This document shows positions 34,721 through 44,818 of a DNA stretch of 64,000 bases, piece by piece. Both the position numbers and the translations under genes were made by a program. Under the pieces are notes generated by a model. The model made no database searches. It was not told the origin of the DNA and saw only the letters and a list, made by a program, of their open reading frames with translations. The DNA is from Chersky-267 sp963744115 (GTDB lineage: Bacteria; Chloroflexota; Limnocylindria; Limnocylindrales; CSP1-4), in the NCBI GenBank assembly GCA_963744115.1, contig CAVUSI010000002.1:186001-250000 (forward strand), given 5' to 3'. The first letter of the stretch is position 1, and every line of letters begins with the position of its first letter.

Positions 34721-34749
34721 CGCGGCCGCCGGCGCATCCGTGGCTTCCG

Positions 34750-36315
34750 ATGAGTGACGCGCTGCTCGATCCCGTGACCGCGCCACCGGCCGACGCCCCG
34801 GGCGGCCAGAGTGTCGGTGTCGCCGGGCCCCAGCTCGGTGAGATCCCGATGGACGGCCCGTGCGACGATCCCGTGACCGACCTCGCCGAGGTCGGCGGGC
34901 TGTTCTCGCCGGGGCGCCGGGCGCTCACGACGGGCCTGGTGATGACGATCACGCTGGTCGCCTTCGAAGCCCTGGCCATCGCGACGATCATGCCCCTGGT
35001 GGTGCGCGACCTCGGCGGCCTCGACCTGTACGGCTGGGTCTTCTCCGCGTTCTTCCTCGGCGACCTCATCGGCATCGTCGTGGTCGGCGGGCTGATCGAC
35101 CGCGGTGGCCTCGTCCGCCCGCTCGCGGCCGGGCTCGGGCTGTTCTCCATCGGCCTGATCATCGGCGGTCTGGCGCCGTCGATGGGCGTCCTCGTCTTCG
35201 GTCGGTTCCTGCAGGGGCTCGGGGCGGGAGCGATCCCGCCGACGGCGTACGTCGTCATCGGACGGTCGTACCCGGACGAGCTTCGACCGCGGATGTTCGC
35301 CACCCTCTCGACGGCGTGGGTCCTGCCCGGCATCATCGGTCCGGCCATCGCCGGCGGGGTCGCCCAGCTGACGATCTGGCGGGTGGTCTTCCTCGGCCTG
35401 CTGCCGCTGATCGTGATCGCCGGCGCGATCACCCTGCCGGCGATCCGGGCCGCCGTCCCGCCGCGCTCGTCGGGCGCTGACGGCGGCGACCGACCGGATG
35501 CGGTCGGTGAGGTCATGGCGATGCGCCGTCGGGTCCCGCTCGGCGTGGTGCTGACGGCTGGCGCCGGGATCCTCGTCGTCGGGCTCACGGCAGGCACGCT
35601 CGTCATCAGCGTCCCGCTGGCGATGATCGGTCTGGCCCTCGTCGTCCCGTCGTTCCGCCGGCTGACCCCGACCGGGACGCTCCAGGCGGCGCGCGGGCTG
35701 CCCGCCGCCGTCCTTCTCCGCGGCGTCCTCACGTTCGCCTTCTTCTGCGCCGATGCGTACGTCCCGTTGGCGCTCCAGGAGTGGCGAGGGCTCGGTCCCG
35801 CCGTCGCCGGGATCGCGCTGACAGGTGCGACCCTGTCGTGGACCGCCGGCGCATGGATCCAGGCACGGCGGATCGAGACCTGGGGAGTCCCACGGCTCGT
35901 TCGGAGCGGGTTCACGGTCGTCGTCGTGGGGATCGCCGCCTTCGGCCTCGTCCTGTCGCCGGCGGTCCCGGTCGCCGTCGGGATCGTGGCCTGGACCATC
36001 GCCGGGCTCGGGATGGGCCTGGCGTATTCACCGCTGTCGCTGACGGTCCTGCGTGAGGCGACGCCCGGGGCGGAGGGCGCGGCCACGTCGGGCCTCCAGC
36101 TGAGCGACGTCCTGGGCACCGCCCTCGGGACCGGCGTCGGCGGCGCGCTGCTCGCCGCGGCCACGCGCGCAGGCCTCGAGACCTGGGTCGGACTAGCCGG
36201 CGCGTTCGCGGTCGGGGCGACCGTCGGGCTCGTCGGGATCGCACTCGCCGGTCGGCTGGCCACCCACCCGTCCGACACCCCAGAGGCCTCGGGTCCAGCT
36301 CCGCGGCTGGGGTAG
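34750..36315 (+). CDS. Major facilitator superfamily transporter
   Basis: 521 residues with 12-14 predicted helices after a ~55-residue polar N-terminus. The first helices (TTGLVMTITLVAFEALAIATIMPLVVRDLGGLDLYGWVFSAFFLGDLIGIVVVGGLIDRGG) and the motif C-like ATLSTAWVLPGIIGPAIAGGVA in helix 5 resemble proton-driven drug exporters. The substrate is unknown. It follows the LLM pair by 29 bases on the same strand, so co-expression is possible. Confidence 0.88.
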   Translation: MSDALLDPVTAPPADAPGGQSVGVAGPQLGEIPMDGPCDDPVTDLAEVGGLFSPGRRALTTGLVMTITLVAFEALAIATIMPLVVRDLGGLDLYGWVFSAFFLGDLIGIVVVGGLIDRGGLVRPLAAGLGLFSIGLIIGGLAPSMGVLVFGRFLQGLGAGAIPPTAYVVIGRSYPDELRPRMFATLSTAWVLPGIIGPAIAGGVAQLTIWRVVFLGLLPLIVIAGAITLPAIRAAVPPRSSGADGGDRPDAVGEVMAMRRRVPLGVVLTAGAGILVVGLTAGTLVISVPLAMIGLALVVPSFRRLTPTGTLQAARGLPAAVLLRGVLTFAFFCADAYVPLALQEWRGLGPAVAGIALTGATLSWTAGAWIQARRIETWGVPRLVRSGFTVVVVGIAAFGLVLSPAVPVAVGIVAWTIAGLGMGLAYSPLSLTVLREATPGAEGAATSGLQLSDVLGTALGTGVGGALLAAATRAGLETWVGLAGAFAVGATVGLVGIALAGRLATHPSDTPEASGPAPRLG

Positions 36316-36318
36316 ACT
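36313..36318 (+). promoter_or_regulatory. -10 box (TAGACT) of apt
   Basis: TAGACT overlaps the stop codon of the MFS gene. The predicted start near 36325 leaves a ~33-base leader that contains an AAGGAG site (36342-36347) 10 bases before the apt ATG. Confidence 0.5.
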
Positions 36319-36357
36319 TCGCCTGCCATCCGAGGCCGCCCAAGGAGCCCCTTTCGC

Positions 36358-36885
36358 ATGACCGCGACCGCCGAGGACCTGCGCGCCAAGATCCGCGAGA
36401 TCCCAGACTTCCCCAAGCCCGGGATCCTGTTCTACGACATCACCACGCTGCTCAAGGACGCCGCGGCCTACCGCTCCGCGATCGACCTGATGCTGGCGCC
36501 GTATCGCGACGACAAGATCGACCTCGTGGTCGGGATGGAATCGCGTGGGTTCATCTTCAGCGCCCCCATGGCGTACCTGCTCGGGGCCGGGCTCGTCCCG
36601 GTCCGCAAGCTGGGCAAGCTGCCGGCCGAGACGATCACCGTGGAGTACGCGCTCGAGTATGGATCGAACACGCTCGAGATCCACCGCGACGCGATCCAGC
36701 CCGGTCAGCGTGTCCTCATCGTCGACGACCTGCTGGCGACCGGTGGGACGGTCCACGGCACCATCGAGCTCGTCGAGCGGCTCCAGGGCGAGGTCGTCGG
36801 CGTCGGGTTCCTCGTCGAGCTCGACCTCCTCAAGGGCCGCGACCGCCTCCAGGGCCACCGCGTCGAGAGCGTCATCCGGTACTGA
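36358..36885 (+). CDS. apt: Adenine phosphoribosyltransferase
   Basis: 175 residues, normal length. It converts adenine plus PRPP to AMP. Conserved blocks: IREIPDFPKPGILFYDITTLLKD at the N-terminus, VVGMESRGFIFSAPMAYLLGAGLVPVRK, and the PRPP-binding loop VLIVDDLLATGGT. The next gene is mtnA; adenine is released during methylthioadenosine breakdown, so salvage enzymes placed together make sense. ATG with AAGGAG upstream. Confidence 0.97.
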   Translation: MTATAEDLRAKIREIPDFPKPGILFYDITTLLKDAAAYRSAIDLMLAPYRDDKIDLVVGMESRGFIFSAPMAYLLGAGLVPVRKLGKLPAETITVEYALEYGSNTLEIHRDAIQPGQRVLIVDDLLATGGTVHGTIELVERLQGEVVGVGFLVELDLLKGRDRLQGHRVESVIRY

Positions 36886-36893
36886 GTCGGAGG

Positions 36894-38296
36894 ATGGTCG
36901 AGGGCGCACAGGACGAGCGGGTGGATGGGCCGGAGACGGCCGCGCCCGCCGATGTCGACCTCGCCCGGCGACGCTTCTTCCGACAGTTCGCGGCCGATGC
37001 GATCCAGGCCGCCGCGACCGTCGTCGGCGCGGCCAACGCGATCCAACAGACGTCGATCCAGGCGGCCAGCGCGATCCTCGATCCCGAGGCCGGGGCGAAG
37101 GCGATGGCGGCCGCGACGAACCCGCGCCCGCGACGACCGAGCCGGTCGCCCCGACCGGCTTCCGGACCGCGTTCCGGCTCGAAGGCGAGCGGCTCATCCT
37201 GGTCGACCAGCGCTTCCTGCCCGGTCGGTTGAACGAGATCGAGTGCCGGACCGGGGCGGACGTGGCGTGGTCGATCCGCGAGATGGTCATCCGCGGTGCT
37301 CCGGCCATCGGCCAGGCCGCGGCCTACGGGATGGCGCTGACCGCCGGCCGGGCGATCGCCCTCCAACCGACGGTGCGCCGGGCGACGATCCGCTCGACCG
37401 GCACCTCGCTGCGCAGCGCTCGACCCACCGCGGTCAACCTCGGGTGGGCCGTCGACCGGATGGAGGCCGCCATGGAGGCGGTGGGGCTGCGCGACGAGGA
37501 CGAGGACGGGGTCGCCATCGCCGACGCCATGTGGGCCGAGGCCAACGCGATCTGCGCCGAGGCGACCCGCGACCACGGCCTGCTGGCGGAGCACGGGCTC
37601 GCCAGCCTGCCCGTCCCGCTCGACCGGCCGCTGCGGGTCCTCACCCACTGCAATACCGGACCGCTCGCCTGCGGCCAGTTCGGGACGGCACTCGGGATCG
37701 TCCAGGCCGCCGTCCACGCTGGCCGCGAGGTCCACGTCCACGTCGACGAGACGCGACCCTACCTCCAGGGCGCTCGGCTGACGGCCTGGGAGCTCGAGCA
37801 GGCGGGTGTCCCGTACACGCTCATCGCCGACTCGGCGGCCGGTGCGCTCCTGGCGACCGGCACGATCGACGCCGTCCTCGTCGGAGCGGACCGGGTCGCG
37901 GCCAACGGCGATACGGCCAACAAGGTCGGGACGTATCCGCTGGCGGCCCTCGCCGCGCGACACCGCGTCCCGTTCTTCGTCTGCGCACCGATCAGCTCGG
38001 TCGACCTCGCGACGCCGGACGGCGCGTCGATCGAGATCGAGGAGCGGTCGGCCTCCGAGGTCCTCGAGTTCGGGGGTGTCCGCGTCGCACCGCCCGGTGC
38101 GACCGTCTGGAACCCGTCGTTCGACGTGACCCCGGCCGACTTGATCTCGGCGGTCGTCACCGAGGAAGGCGTCCTCGTCGCGCCGTTCGGGCCGGCGCTG
38201 GAGCGAGCGGTGGCGGCCCGCCATGCTCGACCGACGATCGTCGCCGGGCCGACCGCCCCGAACCCCGCCCGCGTCGCGGCGGCGGTCGCCGGCTGA
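36894..38296 (+). pseudogene. mtnA: Methylthioribose-1-phosphate isomerase with N-terminal extension, one frame change
   Basis: The catalytic part (from about 37145) reads FRTAFRLEGERLILVDQRFLPGRL, VIRGAPAIGQAAAYGMAL, THCNTGPLACGQFGTALG with the catalytic Cys, and VGADRVAANGDTANKVGTYPLA with the catalytic Asp, a full MtnA. No start codon lies near this part. The only plausible start, ATG 36894, is in another frame and adds ~80 residues (LARRRFFRQFAADAIQAAATVVGAANAIQQTSIQAASAILDPEAGAK), with the switch near 37120-37130 in a cgcgcccgcgacg run. A one-base indel in the assembly is likely. The extension is not part of ordinary MtnA. It overlaps the next gene (TGATG). Confidence 0.88.
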
Positions 38297-39168
38297 TGGC
38301 CACCGTGGCGATCCGCGGCCAGCGGGACACGACCGTCGCTCGGACGACCACCGACCGCTCGCTCCTGCGGCGGTTCCTCGAGCGGGACCGGCTGTTCGCG
38401 GCCTATGCGATCTGCGACCTCGACGAGCGCGAGTTCGGCAAGACCCGCTGGGGCGGCGCGTTCGAAGGTGACGACCTCGTGGCGGTCGCCCTCGAATACG
38501 CCGGCCTGTCCCCGCAGCCGCTGTTCGTCATGGGCCGGACCGACGGGATCGCCACGATCCTGCGCGACGTCATCAAGCCGCGAGCCGCCTACGTCGCGAC
38601 GCTCAGCGCCGGCCTGCCCGCCGTCGCGACGCAGTACCGCGTCGATCCCGGCCCGCTGATGGTCCGGATGTGGGTCGACCGGTCGACCTTCCGGCCCTAC
38701 CCGGCGGACGTCCGCCGGCTGCTGCCGGTCGAGGTCAGCGACCTGAACCGGCTCTATCAGCTCGGCTTCGCCTCGTGGCTGCCCTCGTCGACGATCTCCG
38801 AGGGCGTCTACTACGGGATGCGTGTCGGTGGCCGGCTGGTGTCCGCCGCCGGGACCCACGTGATCAGCCAGGACGCCCGGCTGGCGGTCGTCGGCAACGT
38901 GCTGACCCACACCGACTACCGCGGACGCGGCTTCGCGACGGCGACCACCGGGGCCGTCACCGCCGACCTCCTGCGCACGTGCGACCAGGTCGTGCTCAAC
39001 GTCCGGTCCGACAATCCGCCGGCGCTCCAGGCGTATCGCCGGCTCGGCTACCAGGAGCACGTCCGCTTCGAGGAGCGGCTCGTCCATCGCCTCGGTTCCC
39101 CGTGGCCGGGCATCCCTGGCCCGCTTCGCCGCTTCCTGTCGTCCCCCAAGGAGAACCCGCCCCGATGA
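38296..39168 (+). CDS. GNAT-family N-acetyltransferase
   Basis: 290 residues. The C-terminal half carries the acetyl-CoA-binding GNAT pattern: LAVVGNVLTHTDYRGRGFATATTGAVTADLLRTCDQVVLNVRSDNPPALQAYRRLGYQEHVRFEERLVHR. The first ~130 residues (RFLERDRLFAAYAICDLDEREFGKTRWGG...) resemble the N-terminal part of bacterial proteins annotated as GNAT/FR47-like. The substrate is unknown. It overlaps the mtnA stop by one base and the ahcY start by 4 bases, so it is translationally embedded in the SAM-recycling cluster. Confidence 0.88.
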   Translation: MATVAIRGQRDTTVARTTTDRSLLRRFLERDRLFAAYAICDLDEREFGKTRWGGAFEGDDLVAVALEYAGLSPQPLFVMGRTDGIATILRDVIKPRAAYVATLSAGLPAVATQYRVDPGPLMVRMWVDRSTFRPYPADVRRLLPVEVSDLNRLYQLGFASWLPSSTISEGVYYGMRVGGRLVSAAGTHVISQDARLAVVGNVLTHTDYRGRGFATATTGAVTADLLRTCDQVVLNVRSDNPPALQAYRRLGYQEHVRFEERLVHRLGSPWPGIPGPLRRFLSSPKENPPR

Positions 39169-40442
39169 CCGCGACCACCAGCCTGCCGCCGCACGACGTG
39201 ACCGATCTTGGCCTGGCCGACGAGGGCGTCCGCCGGATCGAGTGGGCCGAGCGAGAGATGCCCGTCCTGCGCCTGATCCGCGAGCGCTTCGAACGCGAAC
39301 GCCCGCTCGAGGGGCTTCGGATCGGGGCGTGCCTCCATGTCACGACCGAGACGGCCAACCTGATGCGGACGCTCAAGGCCGGCGGGGCGGACGTCGTCAT
39401 CGCGGCGTCGAACCCGCTGTCGACCAAGGACGACGTCGCGGCCGCCCTCGTCTCGGCCTATGGGATCGCCTGCTATGCCCGCCGCGGCGAGGATCGCGAC
39501 ACGTACTACGCCCACCTCAACGCGGTCGCCGACACGCACCCGAGCCTGACGATGGACGACGGCTGCGACCTCGTCTCGCTCCTCCACGCCGAACGACCCG
39601 ACCAGGTCTCCGAGGTCCTGGCCGGGACCGAGGAGACCACGACCGGGGTCATCCGGCTCAAGGCGATGGCGGCCGACGGCGCGCTGCGCTTCCCGGTCGT
39701 GGCGGTCAACGAGGCCCAGACCAAGCACCTCTTCGACAACCGCTACGGCACGGGCCAGTCGACGATCGACGGGATCCTCCGGGCGACCAACATCCTGATC
39801 GCCGGTCGGAACGTCGTCGTGGCGGGCTACGGCTGGGTCGGCAAGGGGATCGCCTCCCGGATGGACGGCCACGGCGCCCACGTCGCGGTCGTCGAGGTGG
39901 ACCCCGTCCGTGCTCTCGAGGCGCTGATGGACGGCTACCTCGTGATGACCCACACCGAAGCCGCGGCGTGGGGCCAGCTGTTCGTGACCGCGACGGGCAA
40001 CCTCAACGTCTTCCGGCGCGAGCACTTCGCCGCCATGCGGGACGGGGCGATCATGGCCAACAGCGGTCACTTCGACGCCGAGCTGGACCTGACCGCGCTG
40101 CGCGAGATGGCCGAGGGCCACGTCCGCGAGGTCCGTGACAACGTCCAGGAGTTCGACATCGGCGGCAAGAAGCTCAACCTCATCGCCGAGGGTCGGCTGG
40201 TCAACCTCGGCGCCGCCGAGGGGCACCCGGCCGCCGTCATGGACATGAGCTTCGCCAACCAGGCGCTGTCGGCCGAGTACGTCGCGCTCCACCACGCCGA
40301 GCTCGAGGATCGGGTCTATGTCGTGCCCGAGGCGATCGACGCCGAGGTGGCGCGCCTCAAGCTGGCGGCGCTCGGGATCGAGCTGGAGCCGATGACCGCC
40401 GAACAGGCCGCCTACGTCGCCTCCTGGCAGCACGGGACCTGA
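39165..40442 (+). CDS. ahcY: Adenosylhomocysteinase
   Basis: 425 residues, the length typical of the shorter bacterial/archaeal form. It hydrolyses S-adenosylhomocysteine to homocysteine and adenosine. Visible blocks: EWAEREMPVLRLIRERFERERPLEGLRIGACLHVTTETANLMRTLKAGGADV, ETTTGVIRLKAM, the NEAQTKHLFDNRYGTGQSTIDGILRATN segment, the NAD-binding GYGWVGKGIASRM, and ANSGHFDAELDL. ATG overlaps the GNAT stop (ATGA). With metK and mtnA nearby, it completes SAM turnover. Confidence 0.97.
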   Translation: MTATTSLPPHDVTDLGLADEGVRRIEWAEREMPVLRLIRERFERERPLEGLRIGACLHVTTETANLMRTLKAGGADVVIAASNPLSTKDDVAAALVSAYGIACYARRGEDRDTYYAHLNAVADTHPSLTMDDGCDLVSLLHAERPDQVSEVLAGTEETTTGVIRLKAMAADGALRFPVVAVNEAQTKHLFDNRYGTGQSTIDGILRATNILIAGRNVVVAGYGWVGKGIASRMDGHGAHVAVVEVDPVRALEALMDGYLVMTHTEAAAWGQLFVTATGNLNVFRREHFAAMRDGAIMANSGHFDAELDLTALREMAEGHVREVRDNVQEFDIGGKKLNLIAEGRLVNLGAAEGHPAAVMDMSFANQALSAEYVALHHAELEDRVYVVPEAIDAEVARLKLAALGIELEPMTAEQAAYVASWQHGT

Positions 40443-40451
40443 CCCGGGCCG

Positions 40452-41057
40452 GTGGTGCTCTCGGGAGCCGCGATCCTCGACATCGCGGTCAAGGTCATCG
40501 CGATCGTGATGGTCGTCGTGCCGCTGTTCGACCCGGCGGCCTCGCAGTTCATGGGCAAGGCGCTCGCCCTGCGGACGATCGCGGCGCCCCTGTTCATCCT
40601 GGTCATCCCGGCGATCTGGCTCGTCCGCCGACGCCCCGTCCCCTACCCGTACCTCGCCGACGTCATGCTGGCCATCCCGATCATCCTTGACGCCGCGGGC
40701 AACGGCTTCGGCTGGTTCATCGGCACGCCGTTGGAGCTCGCCCCGCACTTCCTCGGCTGGCTGAGCCTGGCCGTGGCGCTCGGCCTCGCGGTCGCCCCGG
40801 TGATCGAGCAACGCTGGGTGGCGTTCGGCCTCGTCGTCGGGTTCGGGGCGATCGTCGACGTCGTCTGGGAGATCGGTGAGTTCACGCTCGCCCGGACCGG
40901 TGGTTCCGGGATCCGGCTCGGGTATACCGACACCATGCGCGACCTCGGTGTGTCGCTGCTCGGCGCGGTCGTCGGTGGCATCCTGATCGTGACCGTCCTG
41001 TGGCCCCGGGCCGGGACGCCGCGGACGCTCTTCGGCTGGTCGCCGGCACCCGACTGA
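40452..41057 (+). CDS. Membrane protein, possibly DUF2238/YjdF-like
   Basis: 201 residues with about six helices. The C-terminal IVDVVWEIGEFTLARTGGSGIRLGYTDTMRDLGVSLLGAVVGGILIVTVLW, with a conserved-looking WE..E and YxDTxxDL motif, is reminiscent of the DUF2238 (YjdF) family; this is tentative. GTG start 9 bases after ahcY and 11 bases before the antiporter gene, so it is probably in the same operon. Function unknown. Confidence 0.7.
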   Translation: MVLSGAAILDIAVKVIAIVMVVVPLFDPAASQFMGKALALRTIAAPLFILVIPAIWLVRRRPVPYPYLADVMLAIPIILDAAGNGFGWFIGTPLELAPHFLGWLSLAVALGLAVAPVIEQRWVAFGLVVGFGAIVDVVWEIGEFTLARTGGSGIRLGYTDTMRDLGVSLLGAVVGGILIVTVLWPRAGTPRTLFGWSPAPD

Positions 41058-41068
41058 CGAGCGACGCC

Positions 41069-42643
41069 ATGGACCCGACCGCAGCCATCGAGCTCGTCCT
41101 CCTGTTGCTCGTCATCGCGACGGGGCTCGCCTTCGTCGCCCGGCGGATCGGGGTCGCCTACCCGATCGTCCTCGTCCTCGGTGGGCTGGCGCTCGGGCTG
41201 ATCCTGGCCAGGCTCCCGGAACCGCCGTCGGTCGAGCTCCCGCCCAGCCTCGTGTTCCTGCTGTTCCTGCCACCGATCCTGTTCGCCGCCGCGTACTTCA
41301 CGCCGATCCGCGACTTCAAGGCCAACCTCCGGCCGATCGGCCTGCTGGCGGTCGGGCTTGTCCTGTTCACGACGCTCGTGGTCGGCGGCGTCGCCTTGCT
41401 GCTGATGCCCGAGCTCGGCGTGGCCGCGTTCGCCCTCGGGGCGATCGTCGCACCGCCGGACGCGGTGGCGGCCACGGCGATCTTCCGCCGGCTGGGCGTC
41501 GCGCCCCGGATCGTGACGATCCTCGAGGGCGAGAGCCTGATCAACGATGCGAGCGCGCTGATCCTGTACCGCGCCGCGCTCGTCGCCATCGCCGGTTCGT
41601 TCTCGATCGTCGGCGCCGGAGCCGAGTTCGTCTACGTGGCGGTGGTCGGGATCGCCATCGGCGCCGTCGTCGGGCTCGGGCTCGCCTGGATCTGGCGTCG
41701 GGTCACCGATCCGACCCTCGAGATCGTGATCTCCCTGCTCGTCCCGTTCGCCGCCTACCTGCCGGCGGAGGCGGTCCACGCCAGCGGGGTCCTGGCCGTG
41801 GTCACCGCGGGGATCGTCGCCGGGCGCCGGGCAGCGCGGGTCCTGTCGCCCAACGCCCGGCTGATGGGCACCGGCGTCTGGTCGGTCGTCCTGTTCATGA
41901 TCAACGGCTTCGCCTTCCTGCTCATCGGCGTCCAGCTCCCGTCGATCCTCGATGCCTTGAGCGCGTACCCGACGTCGCAGCTCGTCGGGCTCGGCATGGC
42001 GATCAGCCTGACCGTCATCCTTGCGCGGATCGCGTGGGTCTTCCCGGCCACCTACATCCCGCGCTGGGTCAGCGCGAAGATCCGGACGCGCGACCCGCTG
42101 CCGCCGATCGGCGCGGTCTTCGTGATCTCCTGGGCGGGGATGCGTGGGGTGGTCTCGCTCGCCGCGGCGCTGTCGCTGCCGCTCGATGTCCCGGATCGCG
42201 CGCTGCTGATCTACCTGACCCTGTGCGTGATCCTGGCCACCCTGGTCGGCCAGGGCCTGACCCTGCCGTGGGTGGTCCGCCGCCTCGGGGTCGTGGCCGG
42301 GTCGAGCCGGGAGGTCGAGGAGCGGATCGCGCGGACCGCCGCGACCGATGCCGCCCGAGAACGGCTCGACGGTCTCGCCACCGAATACCCGGACCACCTC
42401 GAGCTCGTCGACAACCTGCGGGCCGAGCTCGAGCACGAGGCGGCCCACGCGACAGGGGAGGCCGACGGCGACCTCGGCGCCGAGGAGCGCGAACGGCTCG
42501 AGCACCAGGAGATCCGGCTGGCCCTCGTCGCGGCCCAGCGCGAGGCGGTGATCCGGCTGCGCGACGACGGCGTGATCGGCGACGATGCGCTCCGGACGAT
42601 CGAGCGGGAGCTGGACCTCGAGGCCGTCCGCGCCGGAGCCTGA
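41069..42643 (+). CDS. CPA1-family Na+/H+ antiporter (NhaP-like)
   Basis: 524 residues: 12 or so helices followed by a ~115-residue charged cytoplasmic tail. Antiporter motifs: LLFLPPILFAAAYFTPIRDFK, ALGAIVAPPDAVAATAIFRRLGVAPRIVTILEGESLINDASALILYRAAL with the conserved ND pair, and SWAGMRGVVSLAAALSLP. ATG 41069 begins just before the first helix; the frame is open to 41000, but that part overlaps the preceding gene. Confidence 0.93.
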   Translation: MDPTAAIELVLLLLVIATGLAFVARRIGVAYPIVLVLGGLALGLILARLPEPPSVELPPSLVFLLFLPPILFAAAYFTPIRDFKANLRPIGLLAVGLVLFTTLVVGGVALLLMPELGVAAFALGAIVAPPDAVAATAIFRRLGVAPRIVTILEGESLINDASALILYRAALVAIAGSFSIVGAGAEFVYVAVVGIAIGAVVGLGLAWIWRRVTDPTLEIVISLLVPFAAYLPAEAVHASGVLAVVTAGIVAGRRAARVLSPNARLMGTGVWSVVLFMINGFAFLLIGVQLPSILDALSAYPTSQLVGLGMAISLTVILARIAWVFPATYIPRWVSAKIRTRDPLPPIGAVFVISWAGMRGVVSLAAALSLPLDVPDRALLIYLTLCVILATLVGQGLTLPWVVRRLGVVAGSSREVEERIARTAATDAARERLDGLATEYPDHLELVDNLRAELEHEAAHATGEADGDLGAEERERLEHQEIRLALVAAQREAVIRLRDDGVIGDDALRTIERELDLEAVRAGA

Positions 42644-42721
42644 TCGGGGCGTCGTCGGACACTGCGGCCGTCGGGAGGCACGTCCGACCACCTCGCCCGC
42701 CGGACCCGCGAAGGGTCGTGC

Positions 42722-42727
42722 TAGGCT
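42722..42727 (+). promoter_or_regulatory. -10 box (TAGGCT) of metK
   Basis: TAGGCT ends 8 bases before the metK ATG, with no Shine-Dalgarno; leaderless start predicted. No SAM riboswitch is visible in the 92-base gap upstream. Confidence 0.6.
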
Positions 42728-42735
42728 TCCCGGCG

Positions 42736-43962
<1,227 letters not shown>

Positions 43963-43984
43963 GCACGCTCCCGCTCGGCAGGGG

Positions 43985-44818
43985 GTGACCACGCCGGCGA
44001 TCCGCCTGGCAGGCGTCCGGCGGACCTTCGAGGCCCCGGGCGGGTCGACCCTCATCGCCCTGGACGGCGTCGATCTCGAGGTCGCGCCGAACGAGGTCGT
44101 CGCCCTCATCGGCCCGAACGGGAGCGGCAAGAGCACCCTGCTGCGGGTCATCGGGGGGTTGCTGACCGCGGACGGCGGGACGGTCGAGGTCGAGGGGCGG
44201 GCGGTGACCGGTCCCGACCCCGCCGTCGGGTTCGTCTTCCAGGAGCCGCGGCTGCTGCCGTGGCGGGACGTCCTGGCCAACGTCGCGCTCCCGCTGGAGC
44301 TCGCCGGCACGTCGCGACCGGAACGCGAGGCGCGCGCCCACGACCTGCTGCGGTTGGTGGGGCTCGACGGGTTCGCCGCGGAACGGCCCACGCGCCTGTC
44401 CGGTGGGATGCGCCAGCGCGTGGCACTCGCTCGGGCACTGGCGCTCGGGCCCTCGATCCTGCTGCTGGACGAGCCGTTCAGCGCACTCGACGAGCTGACC
44501 CGCGAGCGCTTCGACATCGAGCTGCTCAACCTGTGGCAGAAGACTTCGACGACCGTCGTGCTCGTGACCCACAGCATGACCGAGGCGGTCTTCCTGGCCG
44601 ACCGCACCCTCGTCCTTTCGCCGCGGCCGGGACGGGTCGTCGCGACCGTTCCGTCGCCGCTCGCCCGGCCGCGCCGGCTGACCGACCTCGGGAGCTCAGC
44701 CACGGCCGCCGCGGCCGCTGAGGTGCGGGCCGCCCTCGGCGACATCCGCGCCCTGAGCGCCGACCCCGATCCGGCCGAGCTCGCCGCGGTCCGCGCCGGC
44801 TCCGAGGATCCGTCGTGA
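43985..44818 (+). CDS. NitT/TauT-type ABC transporter ATP-binding protein
   Basis: 277 residues. Walker A GPNGSGKST, Q-loop FVFQEPRLLPWRDVLANVALPLEL (the LLPW pattern typical of SsuB/TauB/NrtD importers), signature LSGGMRQRVALARAL, Walker B ILLLDEPFSALD, H-loop VTHSMTEAVFLADR. It imports a small molecule with the permease encoded next. GTG start at 43985 after a G-rich stretch; the frame is open upstream over the metK 3' end. No binding protein adjoins; a candidate lies at 49488. Confidence 0.93.
   Translation: MTTPAIRLAGVRRTFEAPGGSTLIALDGVDLEVAPNEVVALIGPNGSGKSTLLRVIGGLLTADGGTVEVEGRAVTGPDPAVGFVFQEPRLLPWRDVLANVALPLELAGTSRPEREARAHDLLRLVGLDGFAAERPTRLSGGMRQRVALARALALGPSILLLDEPFSALDELTRERFDIELLNLWQKTSTTVVLVTHSMTEAVFLADRTLVLSPRPGRVVATVPSPLARPRRLTDLGSSATAAAAAEVRAALGDIRALSADPDPAELAAVRAGSEDPS

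Noticed and set aside
32069..34786. A 905-codon minus-strand open frame over mfd and the LLM genes
   Set aside because: Antisense shadow of well-supported genes, with no motifs and no ribosome site.
36894..37232. Treating the 112-codon frame before mtnA as an independent gene
   Set aside because: Its last ~30 codons are a shadow of MtnA sequence, and MtnA has no start of its own. A fused protein with one indel explains both better, though a separate gene cannot be fully excluded.
42644..42735. SAM riboswitch upstream of metK
   Set aside because: The 92-base gap contains no recognisable SAM-I, SAM-II or SAM/SAH core, and the -10 box implies no leader in which one could lie.
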